A stretch of DNA of 6,985 bases from Pseudomonadota bacterium (GTDB lineage: Bacteria; Pseudomonadota; Alphaproteobacteria; Rhizobiales; Beijerinckiaceae): the NCBI GenBank assembly GCA_021812505.1, contig JAKANG010000073.1, positions 1 to 6,985 of the forward strand, in the 5' to 3' direction. The position numbers and the translations under genes were made by a program. The notes beneath the pieces were generated by a model, which saw nothing but the letters and a program-made list of their open reading frames with translations, was not told the origin of the DNA and made no database searches. Below are positions 1 through 5,881 of the stretch, one piece after another. Position 1 is the stretch's first letter, and every line of letters starts with the position of its first letter.

Positions 1-8
1 AGGCGACA

Positions 9-746
9 ATGACCGAACCCCGTTATGACGAACTTGTCGCCCATGTGGTGGAGTCGATCATGGACGCGGATGTCTGGTCCAGGCCCTATCCGCATATGGT
101 CTTCCGCCATTTCTGGCCCGCGGATTTCTATCGCGAACTGCTGGCCAAGCGCCCGGACGAGGCCAGTTTTTTCGCAATCAACGGCGCCAGGACCCGCTAC
201 CAGTTCAACCTCTACGACGATTCCTGCGACGCCGGCGACGACGAGCGGCGCACCCTGTGGAAGCTCGTTTCCGACGTCTGTTCCTCGCCCGAACTCGAGG
301 CCGCCATGCGGACGCGGCTCGAAGAAGGGCTGCGTCTACGCACGAACGGCAGCAAGGAAGGCTGGCCGGCGCCGATGTATCCCCGGCCGGTGCTCTATAC
401 CGATTATGACGGCTACCGGATCAAGCCGCATCCCGATACGCGGCGCAAGGTCCTGACCATGCTGATCTACATGCCCGAGGACGACAGCCAGAAGGCGCTT
501 GGCACCACGCTCTATCGGCTCTCGCCCAAGGGGCTGTTCTCATGGAAGAGCTTCGGCCTCGCCGAGGATAAGACCGTGCCGTTCCTGCCCAACAGCGGCT
601 GCGCCTTCGTGGTCATCCACCCGGCCTATGATTTCTTCCACGCCAGCTGGCACGGGCGCGAGTCGATCGGCGTGGACAATGCGAGACCGCGCTTTTCGAT
701 CCTCAACACCTATTACGCCCAACCGGTCGAGAAGGTGATTTACTGA
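9..746 (+). CDS. 2-oxoglutarate/Fe(II)-dependent oxygenase-like protein
   Basis: This 245-residue soluble protein has no signal peptide or membrane segment. The pattern fits the 2OG-Fe(II) dioxygenase (prolyl-4-hydroxylase-like) double-stranded beta-helix fold. An H-x-D pair lies at His141-Pro-Asp143, followed by a hydrophobic strand (VLTMLIYMP). A distal His lies in the FFHASWHG segment (His215 is favoured, His211 possible), and an R-x-S motif follows at Arg228-Phe-Ser230, suited to binding 2-oxoglutarate. Known family chemistry is oxidation of a substrate coupled to decarboxylation of 2-oxoglutarate; the substrate here cannot be read from sequence. The ATG at 9 has AGG at 1-3 as a plausible Shine-Dalgarno, so the gene looks complete although it starts at the window edge. 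A 64-base gap separates it from the next gene, so an operon is possible but unproven. Neither neighbour suggests a pathway. The fold call is fairly secure; the role is unknown. Confidence 0.72.
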   Translation: MTEPRYDELVAHVVESIMDADVWSRPYPHMVFRHFWPADFYRELLAKRPDEASFFAINGARTRYQFNLYDDSCDAGDDERRTLWKLVSDVCSSPELEAAMRTRLEEGLRLRTNGSKEGWPAPMYPRPVLYTDYDGYRIKPHPDTRRKVLTMLIYMPEDDSQKALGTTLYRLSPKGLFSWKSFGLAEDKTVPFLPNSGCAFVVIHPAYDFFHASWHGRESIGVDNARPRFSILNTYYAQPVEKVIY

Positions 747-810
747 TTTTTCCCGCCAGCGCAGAATAAGCGCCAGCGGCGGCGGCGCCGCGGATTCGCA
801 GCGGAGTTCC

Positions 811-1227
811 ATGTTTCGCAATGATCAGGGAGAGCGCCGCTGGCCGGTGCTGATCGTGGCGCTGGCGCTCTCCGCATCGCCCGTGCTCGCCATGCTGTTC
901 AACCAGGCGCTCGCGCCCTGGGCCTTCCTGGCTCCCGAATGGCGCAATCTGCTCTTCCTGCTTCTGGCGCCTTTCGTCCTTGGCATGGTCAGCGAGACGC
1001 CGCCCATTCTGGTCGGCGCGCGCGAGGCGCGCGACGGTTCTCTTGTTTTCGCGGCGATCATCCTCATCGTCTGGTTCATGTTGCTGCTTAAGGGTTGGGT
1101 CCTCGACCTCTGGGCCAATGTCCTCCCTTTCGGTGTCTTCGTTTCGCAGATCGGCGCATTCCACGCCGGGCGCTGGGCGGCGCGAATTCCGCGCCATAAA
1201 TTGCCGGATCAGGACGGCGACGGTTGA
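811..1227 (+). CDS. small hypothetical integral membrane protein, about four TM helices
   Basis: This is a 138-residue protein that I do not recognise. Hydrophobic stretches suggest four membrane helices at roughly residues 11-33, 46-60, 77-94 and 97-118. The N terminus (MFRNDQGERR) and C terminus (RWAARIPRHKLPDQDGDG) are short and charged. By the positive-inside rule both ends would face the cytoplasm. There is no Cys pair, Met-rich segment or His cluster that would point to copper binding. The start is supported by GGAG at 803-806, four bases before the ATG. Codon use matches its neighbours. Its TGA stop overlaps a possible TTG start of copA at 1224, and even the more likely copA start lies only about 30 bases downstream. 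The two genes are thus tightly packed and probably co-transcribed. It could be a membrane accessory to copper export or an unrelated neighbour; the sequence does not decide. Confidence 0.7.
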   Translation: MFRNDQGERRWPVLIVALALSASPVLAMLFNQALAPWAFLAPEWRNLLFLLLAPFVLGMVSETPPILVGAREARDGSLVFAAIILIVWFMLLLKGWVLDLWANVLPFGVFVSQIGAFHAGRWAARIPRHKLPDQDGDG

Positions 1228-3989
1228 AGCCGCCGCCTCGCGACGCCATGTTCGGAACCATGAATATTCAGGCTGGATCGGATCAGGAAAACGCCTGCGG
1301 CGCGGAAGGGGATTTGACGCTGGGTGTCGGCGGCATGACCTGTGCGGCCTGTGTGCGCCATGTCGAAAAGGCGCTCAAAGGCGCCCCCGGCGTAATCGAC
1401 GCCCATGTCAATCTGGTCGGCGAGCGAGCGGACCTCAAACTTGCGCCCGGCGCCGACCTCGCCGAGATTGCCGCGCGGGTCAAGGAGGCGGGCTATGAGC
1501 CGCGCCTGACCCATATCGAACTCGGCGTCGGCGGCATGACCTGCGCCTCCTGCGTCGCCCATGTCGAAAAGGCGCTGAAAGCGGTTCCTGGCGTGACGGC
1601 CGCGCGGGTCAATCTGGCGACCGAGCGCGCCTTTGTCGAAGGACTCGAAGGCGCGTTCGACGCCGCCGCGCTCGCCGCGGCCGTGCGCGGCGCGGGCTAC
1701 GAGCCGCGACCCCTCGAGGAAAAAGGCGCCGCGCAGCCAGACCCCATCGCGCGCCGCGCCGAGGAAACCGAAGTTTTGCGCCGCCGCTTCCTGCTTGCCG
1801 CGCTCTTCGCGGCGCCGGTGAGCCTGCTGGAAATGGGCGGCCACATGTCGTCGGCCTTCATGGCCTGGACCGACGCCACGATTGGCCACCACAACCTGAT
1901 GCTGCTGGTCGCGGCGCTGACAAGCGTCGTGCTGTTCGGCCCCGGCCGCCGCTTCTTCACCATCGGCGCCGCGTCGCTCATTCGCCGCGCGCCCGACATG
2001 AACGCGCTGGTCGCGCTCGGCGCCGGCGCGGCTTATTTCTATTCCCTGCTAGCCACTTTCGCGCCGCAGATCCTGCCCGAGAACGCGCGTCATTCCTATT
2101 TCGAATCGGCGGCGATCATTGTCGCGTTCATCCTGCTGGGGCGCTGGCTCGAAGCGCGGTCGCGCGGGCGCGCCGCCGACGCCATTGGCAAACTCGCGCG
2201 GCTCCAGCCGAAGATCGCCCATGTCCGCCGCGAGGGCGCTGTTCAGGACCTGCCCGTCGAGGAGGTTCTGGTCGGCGACGTGATCGAGGTGCGGCCGGGC
2301 GAATCCATCCCCGTCGACGGCGTGGTTGTCGAGGGCGCGAGCCATGTCGACGAAAGCTTCATCACCGGCGAAGCCGCGCCCGTGGCGAAAAAGCCCGGCG
2401 ATACTGCGACCGGCGGCAGCGTCAATCTCGCTGGCGCTTTTGCGTTTCGGGCCACCAAGGTCGGCGCCGAGACGTTTCTGGCCGATGTCATCCGCATGGT
2501 CGAGACCGCGCAGGGCGCGCGTCTGCCGATCCAGGATCTCGCCGACCGCGTCACCGCCATTTTCGTGCCGGTTGTTCTCGCCGCTGCTTTGGCGACCTTC
2601 GCGCTCTGGCTTTATTTCGGCGGTTTTTCCAACCTGAGCCTTGCGCTCGTCAGCGCCGTCAATGTGCTGATCATCGCCTGTCCCTGCGCCATGGGCCTCG
2701 CCACCCCGGCCGCCCTCGTCACTGGAACAGGACGCGCGGCGGAACTGGGCGTGATCTTCCGCCAGGGCGACGCTTTGCAAACCTTGTGCGGCGTCAGGAC
2801 GGTCGCGTTCGACAAGACCGGCACGCTGACTCTGGGCAAGCCGAGCCTCACCAGAATCGTCGCTGGCGAGGGGTTTGACGCTTCGCGCCTGCTAGCGCTG
2901 GCTGCTGCGGTCGAGGCAAAGTCCGAACATCCGCTGGGCCGCGCCCTGGTCGAGGCCGCGCGCTCGAAGCAGGTCGCAGAAGCTGGCGCGGTAACCCATT
3001 TCGCCTATGAGCCGGGGCTCGGCGTGAAAGGCGAAGCCGGCGGCGTCCATGTTGCGGTCGGATCGGCGGAATTGCTCGCTGCTGAGGGCGCGCCGGCGGA
3101 CGCGTTCGCACGGACCGCCGAGGAATTGGCGGGGCAGGGCGCCTCCTGCTTCTTCATCGCCGTCGATGGCGAGGCCGCGGGCCTTTTCGCCTTTTCCGAC
3201 CCGCCGCGGCCGGAGGCCGCTCGCGCCGTCGCCGCGTTGCGCGATCTAGGCCTGCGGGTCGCGCTGATCACCGGCGACCGCGAGGCGACGGCGCGGGCGG
3301 TTGGCGAAAAGATCGGCGTGGATGATATCTTTGCCGGCCGCAGGCCGGACGGGAAGGTCGCGACGCTGCAAGACCTTCGCAAGGCCGGCCCGGTCGCGTT
3401 CGTCGGCGACGGGATCAACGATGCGCCGGCGCTCGCCGCCGCCGATGTCGGCATCGCCATGGGCGCGGGAACGGATATCGCGGTCGAGAGCGCGCAGGTC
3501 GCGCTGATGTCGAGCGATCTCGGCAAGGTGGCCGAGGCCTTCGCCCTGTCGCGGGCGACACTGCGCACGATCAAGCAAAACCTGGTCTGGGCCTTCGGCT
3601 ATAACGTCGTCCTGATTCCCGTCGCCATGGGCGCGCTTTACCCTTCCGCCGGAATCATGCTCAACCCAAGCCTCGGCGCGGCGGCCATGGCGTCTTCGAG
3701 CCTGTTTGTCCTCGGCAACGCCCTGCGCCTGCGGCAATTCGCCATATCCGCCCGCCACGATGGAGACATGCCCATGCCCGAAGCCACGAACACCATTTTC
3801 GCCGTCTCCGACATGACCTGCGGCCATTGCGCCGCGCGGGTCAAGAAGGCCGTTCTTTCGCTTGAACCTGCAGCGGAAGTCGAGGTGGACCTGAACTCCG
3901 GCGACGTCACCATGACTCCGGCCGCCGCGGATCCGGCTGCGGTCGCCAAGGCGATCACCGAGGCCGGATATCCCGCGCAAATCAAATAG
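1224..3989 (+). CDS. copA: Cu(I)-exporting P1B-type ATPase CopA with C-terminal CopZ-like domain
   Basis: This inner-membrane pump uses ATP to drive Cu(I) out of the cytoplasm. At 921 residues it is longer than the roughly 750-850 usual for CopA with two metal-binding domains. In order it has: HMA domain 1 (Cys40-x-x-Cys43); HMA domain 2 (Cys107-x-x-Cys110); membrane helices from about 188; the actuator TGE at 381-383; the Cu-site CPC at 486-488 in helix 6; the phosphorylation motif DKTGT with Asp530; the nucleotide-binding HP at 569-570; GDGIND at 728-733; and helix 7-8 signatures Tyr793-Asn794 and M-x-S-S-S at 822-826. These mark a Cu(I) pump rather than a Zn/Cd pump. The core ends near residue 838. 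A short linker then leads to a third HMA domain with MTCGHC (Cys866, Cys869). The TTG at 1224 overlaps the preceding stop. ATGs at 1248 and 1260 are alternatives, and 1260 (MNIQAGSD...) is plausible, giving 909 residues. Two N-terminal HMAs argue against CcoI/FixI, which normally has one, despite the ccoG neighbour. Confidence 0.95.
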   Translation: MKPPPRDAMFGTMNIQAGSDQENACGAEGDLTLGVGGMTCAACVRHVEKALKGAPGVIDAHVNLVGERADLKLAPGADLAEIAARVKEAGYEPRLTHIELGVGGMTCASCVAHVEKALKAVPGVTAARVNLATERAFVEGLEGAFDAAALAAAVRGAGYEPRPLEEKGAAQPDPIARRAEETEVLRRRFLLAALFAAPVSLLEMGGHMSSAFMAWTDATIGHHNLMLLVAALTSVVLFGPGRRFFTIGAASLIRRAPDMNALVALGAGAAYFYSLLATFAPQILPENARHSYFESAAIIVAFILLGRWLEARSRGRAADAIGKLARLQPKIAHVRREGAVQDLPVEEVLVGDVIEVRPGESIPVDGVVVEGASHVDESFITGEAAPVAKKPGDTATGGSVNLAGAFAFRATKVGAETFLADVIRMVETAQGARLPIQDLADRVTAIFVPVVLAAALATFALWLYFGGFSNLSLALVSAVNVLIIACPCAMGLATPAALVTGTGRAAELGVIFRQGDALQTLCGVRTVAFDKTGTLTLGKPSLTRIVAGEGFDASRLLALAAAVEAKSEHPLGRALVEAARSKQVAEAGAVTHFAYEPGLGVKGEAGGVHVAVGSAELLAAEGAPADAFARTAEELAGQGASCFFIAVDGEAAGLFAFSDPPRPEAARAVAALRDLGLRVALITGDREATARAVGEKIGVDDIFAGRRPDGKVATLQDLRKAGPVAFVGDGINDAPALAAADVGIAMGAGTDIAVESAQVALMSSDLGKVAEAFALSRATLRTIKQNLVWAFGYNVVLIPVAMGALYPSAGIMLNPSLGAAAMASSSLFVLGNALRLRQFAISARHDGDMPMPEATNTIFAVSDMTCGHCAARVKKAVLSLEPAAEVEVDLNSGDVTMTPAAADPAAVAKAITEAGYPAQIK
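1323..1596 (+). repeat. intragenic duplication of the metal-binding domain in copA
   Basis: The stretches from 1323 and from 1524, offset by 201 bases (67 codons), encode the first halves of HMA domains 1 and 2. They remain close at DNA level, sharing GTCGGCGGCATGACCTG and CCATGTCGAAAAGGCGCT exactly. The intervening differences are largely at the residues between and after the two cysteines and at third positions. The similarity reflects tandem duplication of the N-terminal copper-binding domain. The third, C-terminal HMA (around 3815) does not share this DNA identity, so it has a separate origin. Confidence 0.75.
3774..3989 (+). other. copZ: possible internal start giving a free CopZ-like copper chaperone
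   Basis: Within copA and in its frame, an ATG at 3774 (codon 851) opens a 71-codon segment MPEATNTIFAVSDMTCGHC... that runs to the copA stop. This is the full length of a typical CopZ/Atx1-type chaperone, with MTCGHC near the N terminus and the usual alpha-beta pattern ending ITEAGYPA. GGAG at 3762-3765 lies eight bases before this ATG, which is good Shine-Dalgarno spacing. A second in-frame ATG at 3768 is only two bases from the GGAG and is less well placed. The CGHC signature with His is common in free CopZ proteins, whereas the N-terminal HMAs of this pump carry CAAC and CASC. I see a fused domain with its own apparent ribosome binding site. That a separate chaperone is made is inference. 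Confidence 0.4.
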
Positions 3990-3999
3990 CCTCGGGCGC

Positions 4000-4050
4000 A
4001 AAAAAAAGTTCTATAGGAAATAGACCTTTTAATAATATTCGAATATATGG
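4000..4050 (+). promoter_or_regulatory. AT-rich promoter-like region upstream of ccoG with two small dyads
   Basis: An abrupt AT-rich patch starts with eight A residues at 4000-4007 and lies just after the copA stop in otherwise GC-rich DNA. It holds the dyad TCTAT-N5-ATAGA at 4010-4024 and the perfect 12-base palindrome ATATTCGAATAT at 4035-4046. A -10-like TAATAAT overlaps 4030-4036, but I could not find a convincing -35. An FNR/FixK box (TTGAT-N4-ATCAA type) was looked for and is absent; only one half-like ATCAA occurs at 4063-4067. The patch suggests that ccoG has its own promoter, possibly with an operator. No specific regulator can be named. Confidence 0.4.
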
Positions 4051-4070
4051 GTTTCACGCAGGATCAATGG

Positions 4071-4102
4071 GCGCCGGGAGACCGGCGCGACGATTCTGTC
4101 GC
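4071..4102 (+). promoter_or_regulatory. two overlapping, mutually exclusive hairpins in the ccoG leader
   Basis: GCGCCGG (4071-4077) pairs perfectly with CCGGCGC (4082-4088) around a GAGA tetraloop. An alternative stem, GCGAC (4087-4091) with GTCGC (4098-4102) around GATTCT, reuses bases 4087-4088 of the first stem. Both stems cannot form fully together. They sit 37-68 bases before the chosen ccoG start, in the probable 5' untranslated leader. No U-tract follows, so a simple intrinsic terminator is unlikely. This could be chance in GC-rich DNA. Confidence 0.3.
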
Positions 4103-4138
4103 CCGGCCGCAATTCGCGCATCCGCGTCAGGAAATCCG

Positions 4139-5566
4139 ATGAACGACGACACCATCATCACTGGCCCGCTTTACGCTTCGCGCAAGAAGGTCTACCCGCA
4201 GGCCACCCACGGCACGTTCCGCACGATCAAATGGGCGGTGCTGGTTCTGACGCTCGCCGTCTATTATCTGACGCCTTTCCTGCGCTGGGATCGCGGCCCG
4301 AACCTGCCCAACCAGGCGGTGCTGATCGACATGCCCCACCGCCGGTTCTACTTCTTCTTCATCCAGATCTGGCCGCAGGAAGTCTATTATTTCACCGGCC
4401 TGCTGATCATCGCCGCGATGACTTTGTTCCTGATGAACGCCGTCGCGGGGCGCGTCTGGTGCGGCTATCTCTGCTGGCAGACGGTGTGGACCGACCTGTT
4501 CTACGCGGTCGAACGCTGGGTCGAGGGCGATCGCCGTGAGCGCATGCTCAAGGACAAGAAGGGCTTCACGATCCGCCACGCCTACGAGCTCGGCCTCAAG
4601 CATTTCCTGTGGCTGATGATCGCCTGGTGGACCGGCGGCGCCTTCGTCCTCTATTTCGCCGACGCGCCGACGCTGGTGAAGCAGCTCCTGACCTTCCAGG
4701 CCCCGGGCATCGCCTATACCTGGATCGGCATCCTGACTTTCACGACCTATATGTTCGCCGGCCACATGCGCGAACAAACCTGCATCTATATGTGCCCGTG
4801 GCCGCGCATCCAGGCCTCGATGACCGACGAATGGGCGCTCAACGTCTCCTATGAGAGCACCCGCGGCGAGCCGCGCATGTCGGTCAAAAAGGCCGACGCC
4901 GCCCGCACCAGGGGCCTGCCCGCCGGCGACTGCATCGACTGCCAGCAATGCGTCGCGGTGTGCCCTACGGGCGTGGACATTCGCCACGGCTCGCAACTCG
5001 GTTGCATCCAGTGCGGCCTGTGCATCGACGCCTGCGACAATGTCATGAAGGAAATCGGCCGCCCGCCGCGCCTGATCGCCTATGACACGGACATCAACAT
5101 CCAGCGCCGGACTCAGGGCCTGCCGCCGATCTACCGCCCCATCCGCCCGCGCACCTTGATCTATCCGGTCATCATCGCGCTCGTCGGAGGGCTGATGGTG
5201 TGGAAGCTCGCCACCCGCTCCGACCCCGGCATCGACGTCCTGCACGACCGCAACCCGATGTCCATGCCGATGGCCGACGGCGGCGTGCGCAACGGCTATA
5301 CCGTGCGACTGCTGAACAAGCAGCCGAACGACCGCCCGATCAAGCTCTCGGTTTCTGGCGCGCCGGGCCTGAAGCTCAAGATCATGGACGACCCCAACCC
5401 GACCGAGGCGACGGTTGGCCCCGACCAGACCCTCGAACTGCGCGTCATGGTCATCGCCCCGCCGGATCAGGTCCCGGACAAAGCCGTTGACGTCACCTTC
5501 ACGGCCGAGGACCCCAACGGCAAGACGTCAGTCGTCACGAAGGATCACTTCTTCCCCAACGGCTGA
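4139..5566 (+). CDS. ccoG: cytochrome c oxidase accessory protein CcoG (FixG), iron-sulfur membrane protein
   Basis: CcoG is an inner-membrane, polyferredoxin-like protein needed for assembly of the cbb3-type cytochrome c oxidase. Published work describes it as a Cu(II) reductase feeding Cu(I) to the assembly machinery. The 475-residue product has helices near 30-48, 83-104, 155-174, 190-208 and 339-356. The W-C-G-Y-L-C pair (Cys108, Cys112) and the TCIYMCPWPR pair (Cys215, Cys219) are typical of the family. Two [4Fe-4S] motifs are intact: Cys265/268/271/275 (CIDCQQCVAVCP) and Cys289/292/295/299 (CIQCGLCIDACD). The C-terminal part from about 360 is the periplasmic immunoglobulin-like FixG domain. 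I chose the ATG at 4139 because AGGAAA at 4129-4134 precedes it at good spacing. The in-frame ATG at 4067 would only add an Arg/Ala-rich leader with no family counterpart. ccoG usually heads ccoGHIS; here ccoH, ccoI and ccoS do not follow, and copA lies 149 bases upstream. Confidence 0.95.
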   Translation: MNDDTIITGPLYASRKKVYPQATHGTFRTIKWAVLVLTLAVYYLTPFLRWDRGPNLPNQAVLIDMPHRRFYFFFIQIWPQEVYYFTGLLIIAAMTLFLMNAVAGRVWCGYLCWQTVWTDLFYAVERWVEGDRRERMLKDKKGFTIRHAYELGLKHFLWLMIAWWTGGAFVLYFADAPTLVKQLLTFQAPGIAYTWIGILTFTTYMFAGHMREQTCIYMCPWPRIQASMTDEWALNVSYESTRGEPRMSVKKADAARTRGLPAGDCIDCQQCVAVCPTGVDIRHGSQLGCIQCGLCIDACDNVMKEIGRPPRLIAYDTDINIQRRTQGLPPIYRPIRPRTLIYPVIIALVGGLMVWKLATRSDPGIDVLHDRNPMSMPMADGGVRNGYTVRLLNKQPNDRPIKLSVSGAPGLKLKIMDDPNPTEATVGPDQTLELRVMVIAPPDQVPDKAVDVTFTAEDPNGKTSVVTKDHFFPNG

Positions 5567-5603
5567 AAAAAGCGGCGAAAACGGAGCCACTGACGGCGCC
5601 CCC

Positions 5604-5640
5604 GCGCTCCCCCTCGTGGTGAGGGCCAGGGCGGGAGCGC
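5604..5640. repeat. REP-like extended hairpin downstream of ccoG
   Basis: GCGCTCCC (5604-5611) and GGGAGCGC (5633-5640) are perfect inverted arms. Inside them CCCTC (5611-5615) pairs with GAGGG (5621-5625) around GTGGT, so two nested foldings compete. The element begins 37 bases after the ccoG stop. The CCCTCGTGGTGAGGG core resembles the CCTCATGGTGAGG-type intergenic palindromes often seen scattered in Rhizobiales genomes. It may stabilise or end the ccoG transcript, but there is no T-run after the stem, so a standard intrinsic terminator is not supported. It also marks where the AraC-like reading frame on the other strand stops being recognisable. Confidence 0.5.
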
Positions 5641-5658
5641 GACGGACGTGGCCTTGGC

Positions 5659-5811
5659 CCCGGCTGGCGCGAACAGCCTGTAAAGCGAGGCGCGCGAAAT
5701 ACGAAAGGTGTCGGCGAGCCTGTCTGCGTCTAGACCCCTTAAACGCTGGTTCCGGTCGATATCGCGGCGGATGGTGATGAATGCCGCGGTGGGCGACAGG
5801 GCCGAAGCGCT
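5659..5811 (-). pseudogene. remnant of an AraC-family transcriptional regulator (HTH fragment)
   Basis: Read on the minus strand, 51 stop-free codons end in ...LADTFRISRASLYRLFAPAG, preceded by IRRDIDRNQRLRGLDADR. This matches the first helix-turn-helix of AraC/XylS C-terminal DNA-binding domains, where the usual pattern is I-x-x-n-l-x-x-x-L-x-x-x-x-x-A-x-x-f-x-i-S-r-x-x-L-Y-R-l-F-x-x-x-G. The expected continuation (a Gly, the linker helix and the second helix-turn-helix) is missing. After the Gly codon at 5659-5661 the frame runs into the REP-like sequence and reads unrelated Pro/Gly/Arg-rich residues. On the 5' side it is cut by the insertion sequence at 5812, and the reconstructed pre-insertion sequence has an in-frame TAG a few codons further upstream. 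No start or effector domain is visible. It is therefore a fragment truncated at both ends. The assignment rests on about 38 residues. Confidence 0.6.
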
Positions 5812-5812
5812 A

Positions 5813-5840
5813 GTGGATCAACTCTGACATTTGAATCCCG
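5813..5840 (+). repeat. left terminal inverted repeat of the IS630-family element
   Basis: This is the outer end of the element, directly after the TA at 5811-5812. It shares GTGGAT, then scattered matches, then CCCG with the reverse complement of 6931-6958 (20 of 28 positions). It is the expected transposase binding and cleavage end. Confidence 0.8.
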
Positions 5841-5850
5841 GGCGGGATTC
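5833..5850 (+). promoter_or_regulatory. perfect subterminal hairpin upstream of the transposase start
   Basis: GAATCCCG (5833-5840) and CGGGATTC (5843-5850) are perfect inverted arms with only GG between them, so the hairpin would open one or two pairs to form a loop. It overlaps the inner part of the left terminal repeat and precedes the likely transposase start by 31 bases. By analogy with other insertion sequences, such a structure can occlude translation of transcripts entering from outside. Here that role is inference. Confidence 0.45.
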
Positions 5851-5881
5851 CCGCGACGCGCAGGGCGTGCGAGTCTGGCGC

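Noticed and set aside
1209..1892. Long minus-strand open frames opposite copA (also 2049-2780 and 3246-4001).
   Set aside because: They show the same mirror-frame effect of GC-rich codons and no family motifs; the copA frame explains the sequence fully.
1224..3989. Assignment of the ATPase as CcoI/FixI because of the ccoG neighbour.
   Set aside because: Two N-terminal CxxC domains and the overall layout fit CopA exporters better; CcoI/FixI usually has one N-terminal HMA and sits after ccoH.
4052..4067. A possible FNR/FixK box ending in ATCAA before ccoG.
   Set aside because: The left half, at the required spacing, reads TCACG rather than TTGAT, so only one half-site is present.
4067..4138. 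An upstream in-frame ATG that would lengthen CcoG by 24 residues.
   Set aside because: The added segment (MGAGRPARRFCRP...) is Arg/Ala-rich and lies over the leader hairpins. Its AGGA is only three bases away, whereas the ATG at 4139 has a well-spaced AGGAAA and gives the usual CcoG N terminus.
4127..5245. A 372-codon open frame on the minus strand opposite ccoG.
   Set aside because: It is antisense to a gene with complete family motifs. Its sequence is rich in Asp, Ala, Arg and Gly with no recognisable domain, as expected from the mirror of high-GC third positions.
5567..5640. An intrinsic terminator for ccoG.
   Set aside because: A strong stem exists at 5604-5640, but GACGGACGTG follows instead of a T-run.
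5415..5777. A plus-strand open frame spanning the end of ccoG and the following gap.
   Set aside because: It overlaps ccoG in another frame, has a low-complexity Arg/Ser/Ala-rich product and has no start signal or motif.
5810..5814. CTAG on both sides taken as a 4-base target duplication.
   Set aside because: The outer inverted repeats begin GTGG and end CCAC, so the flanking G and C belong to the element ends. Only TA is duplicated, in line with the IS630 family.
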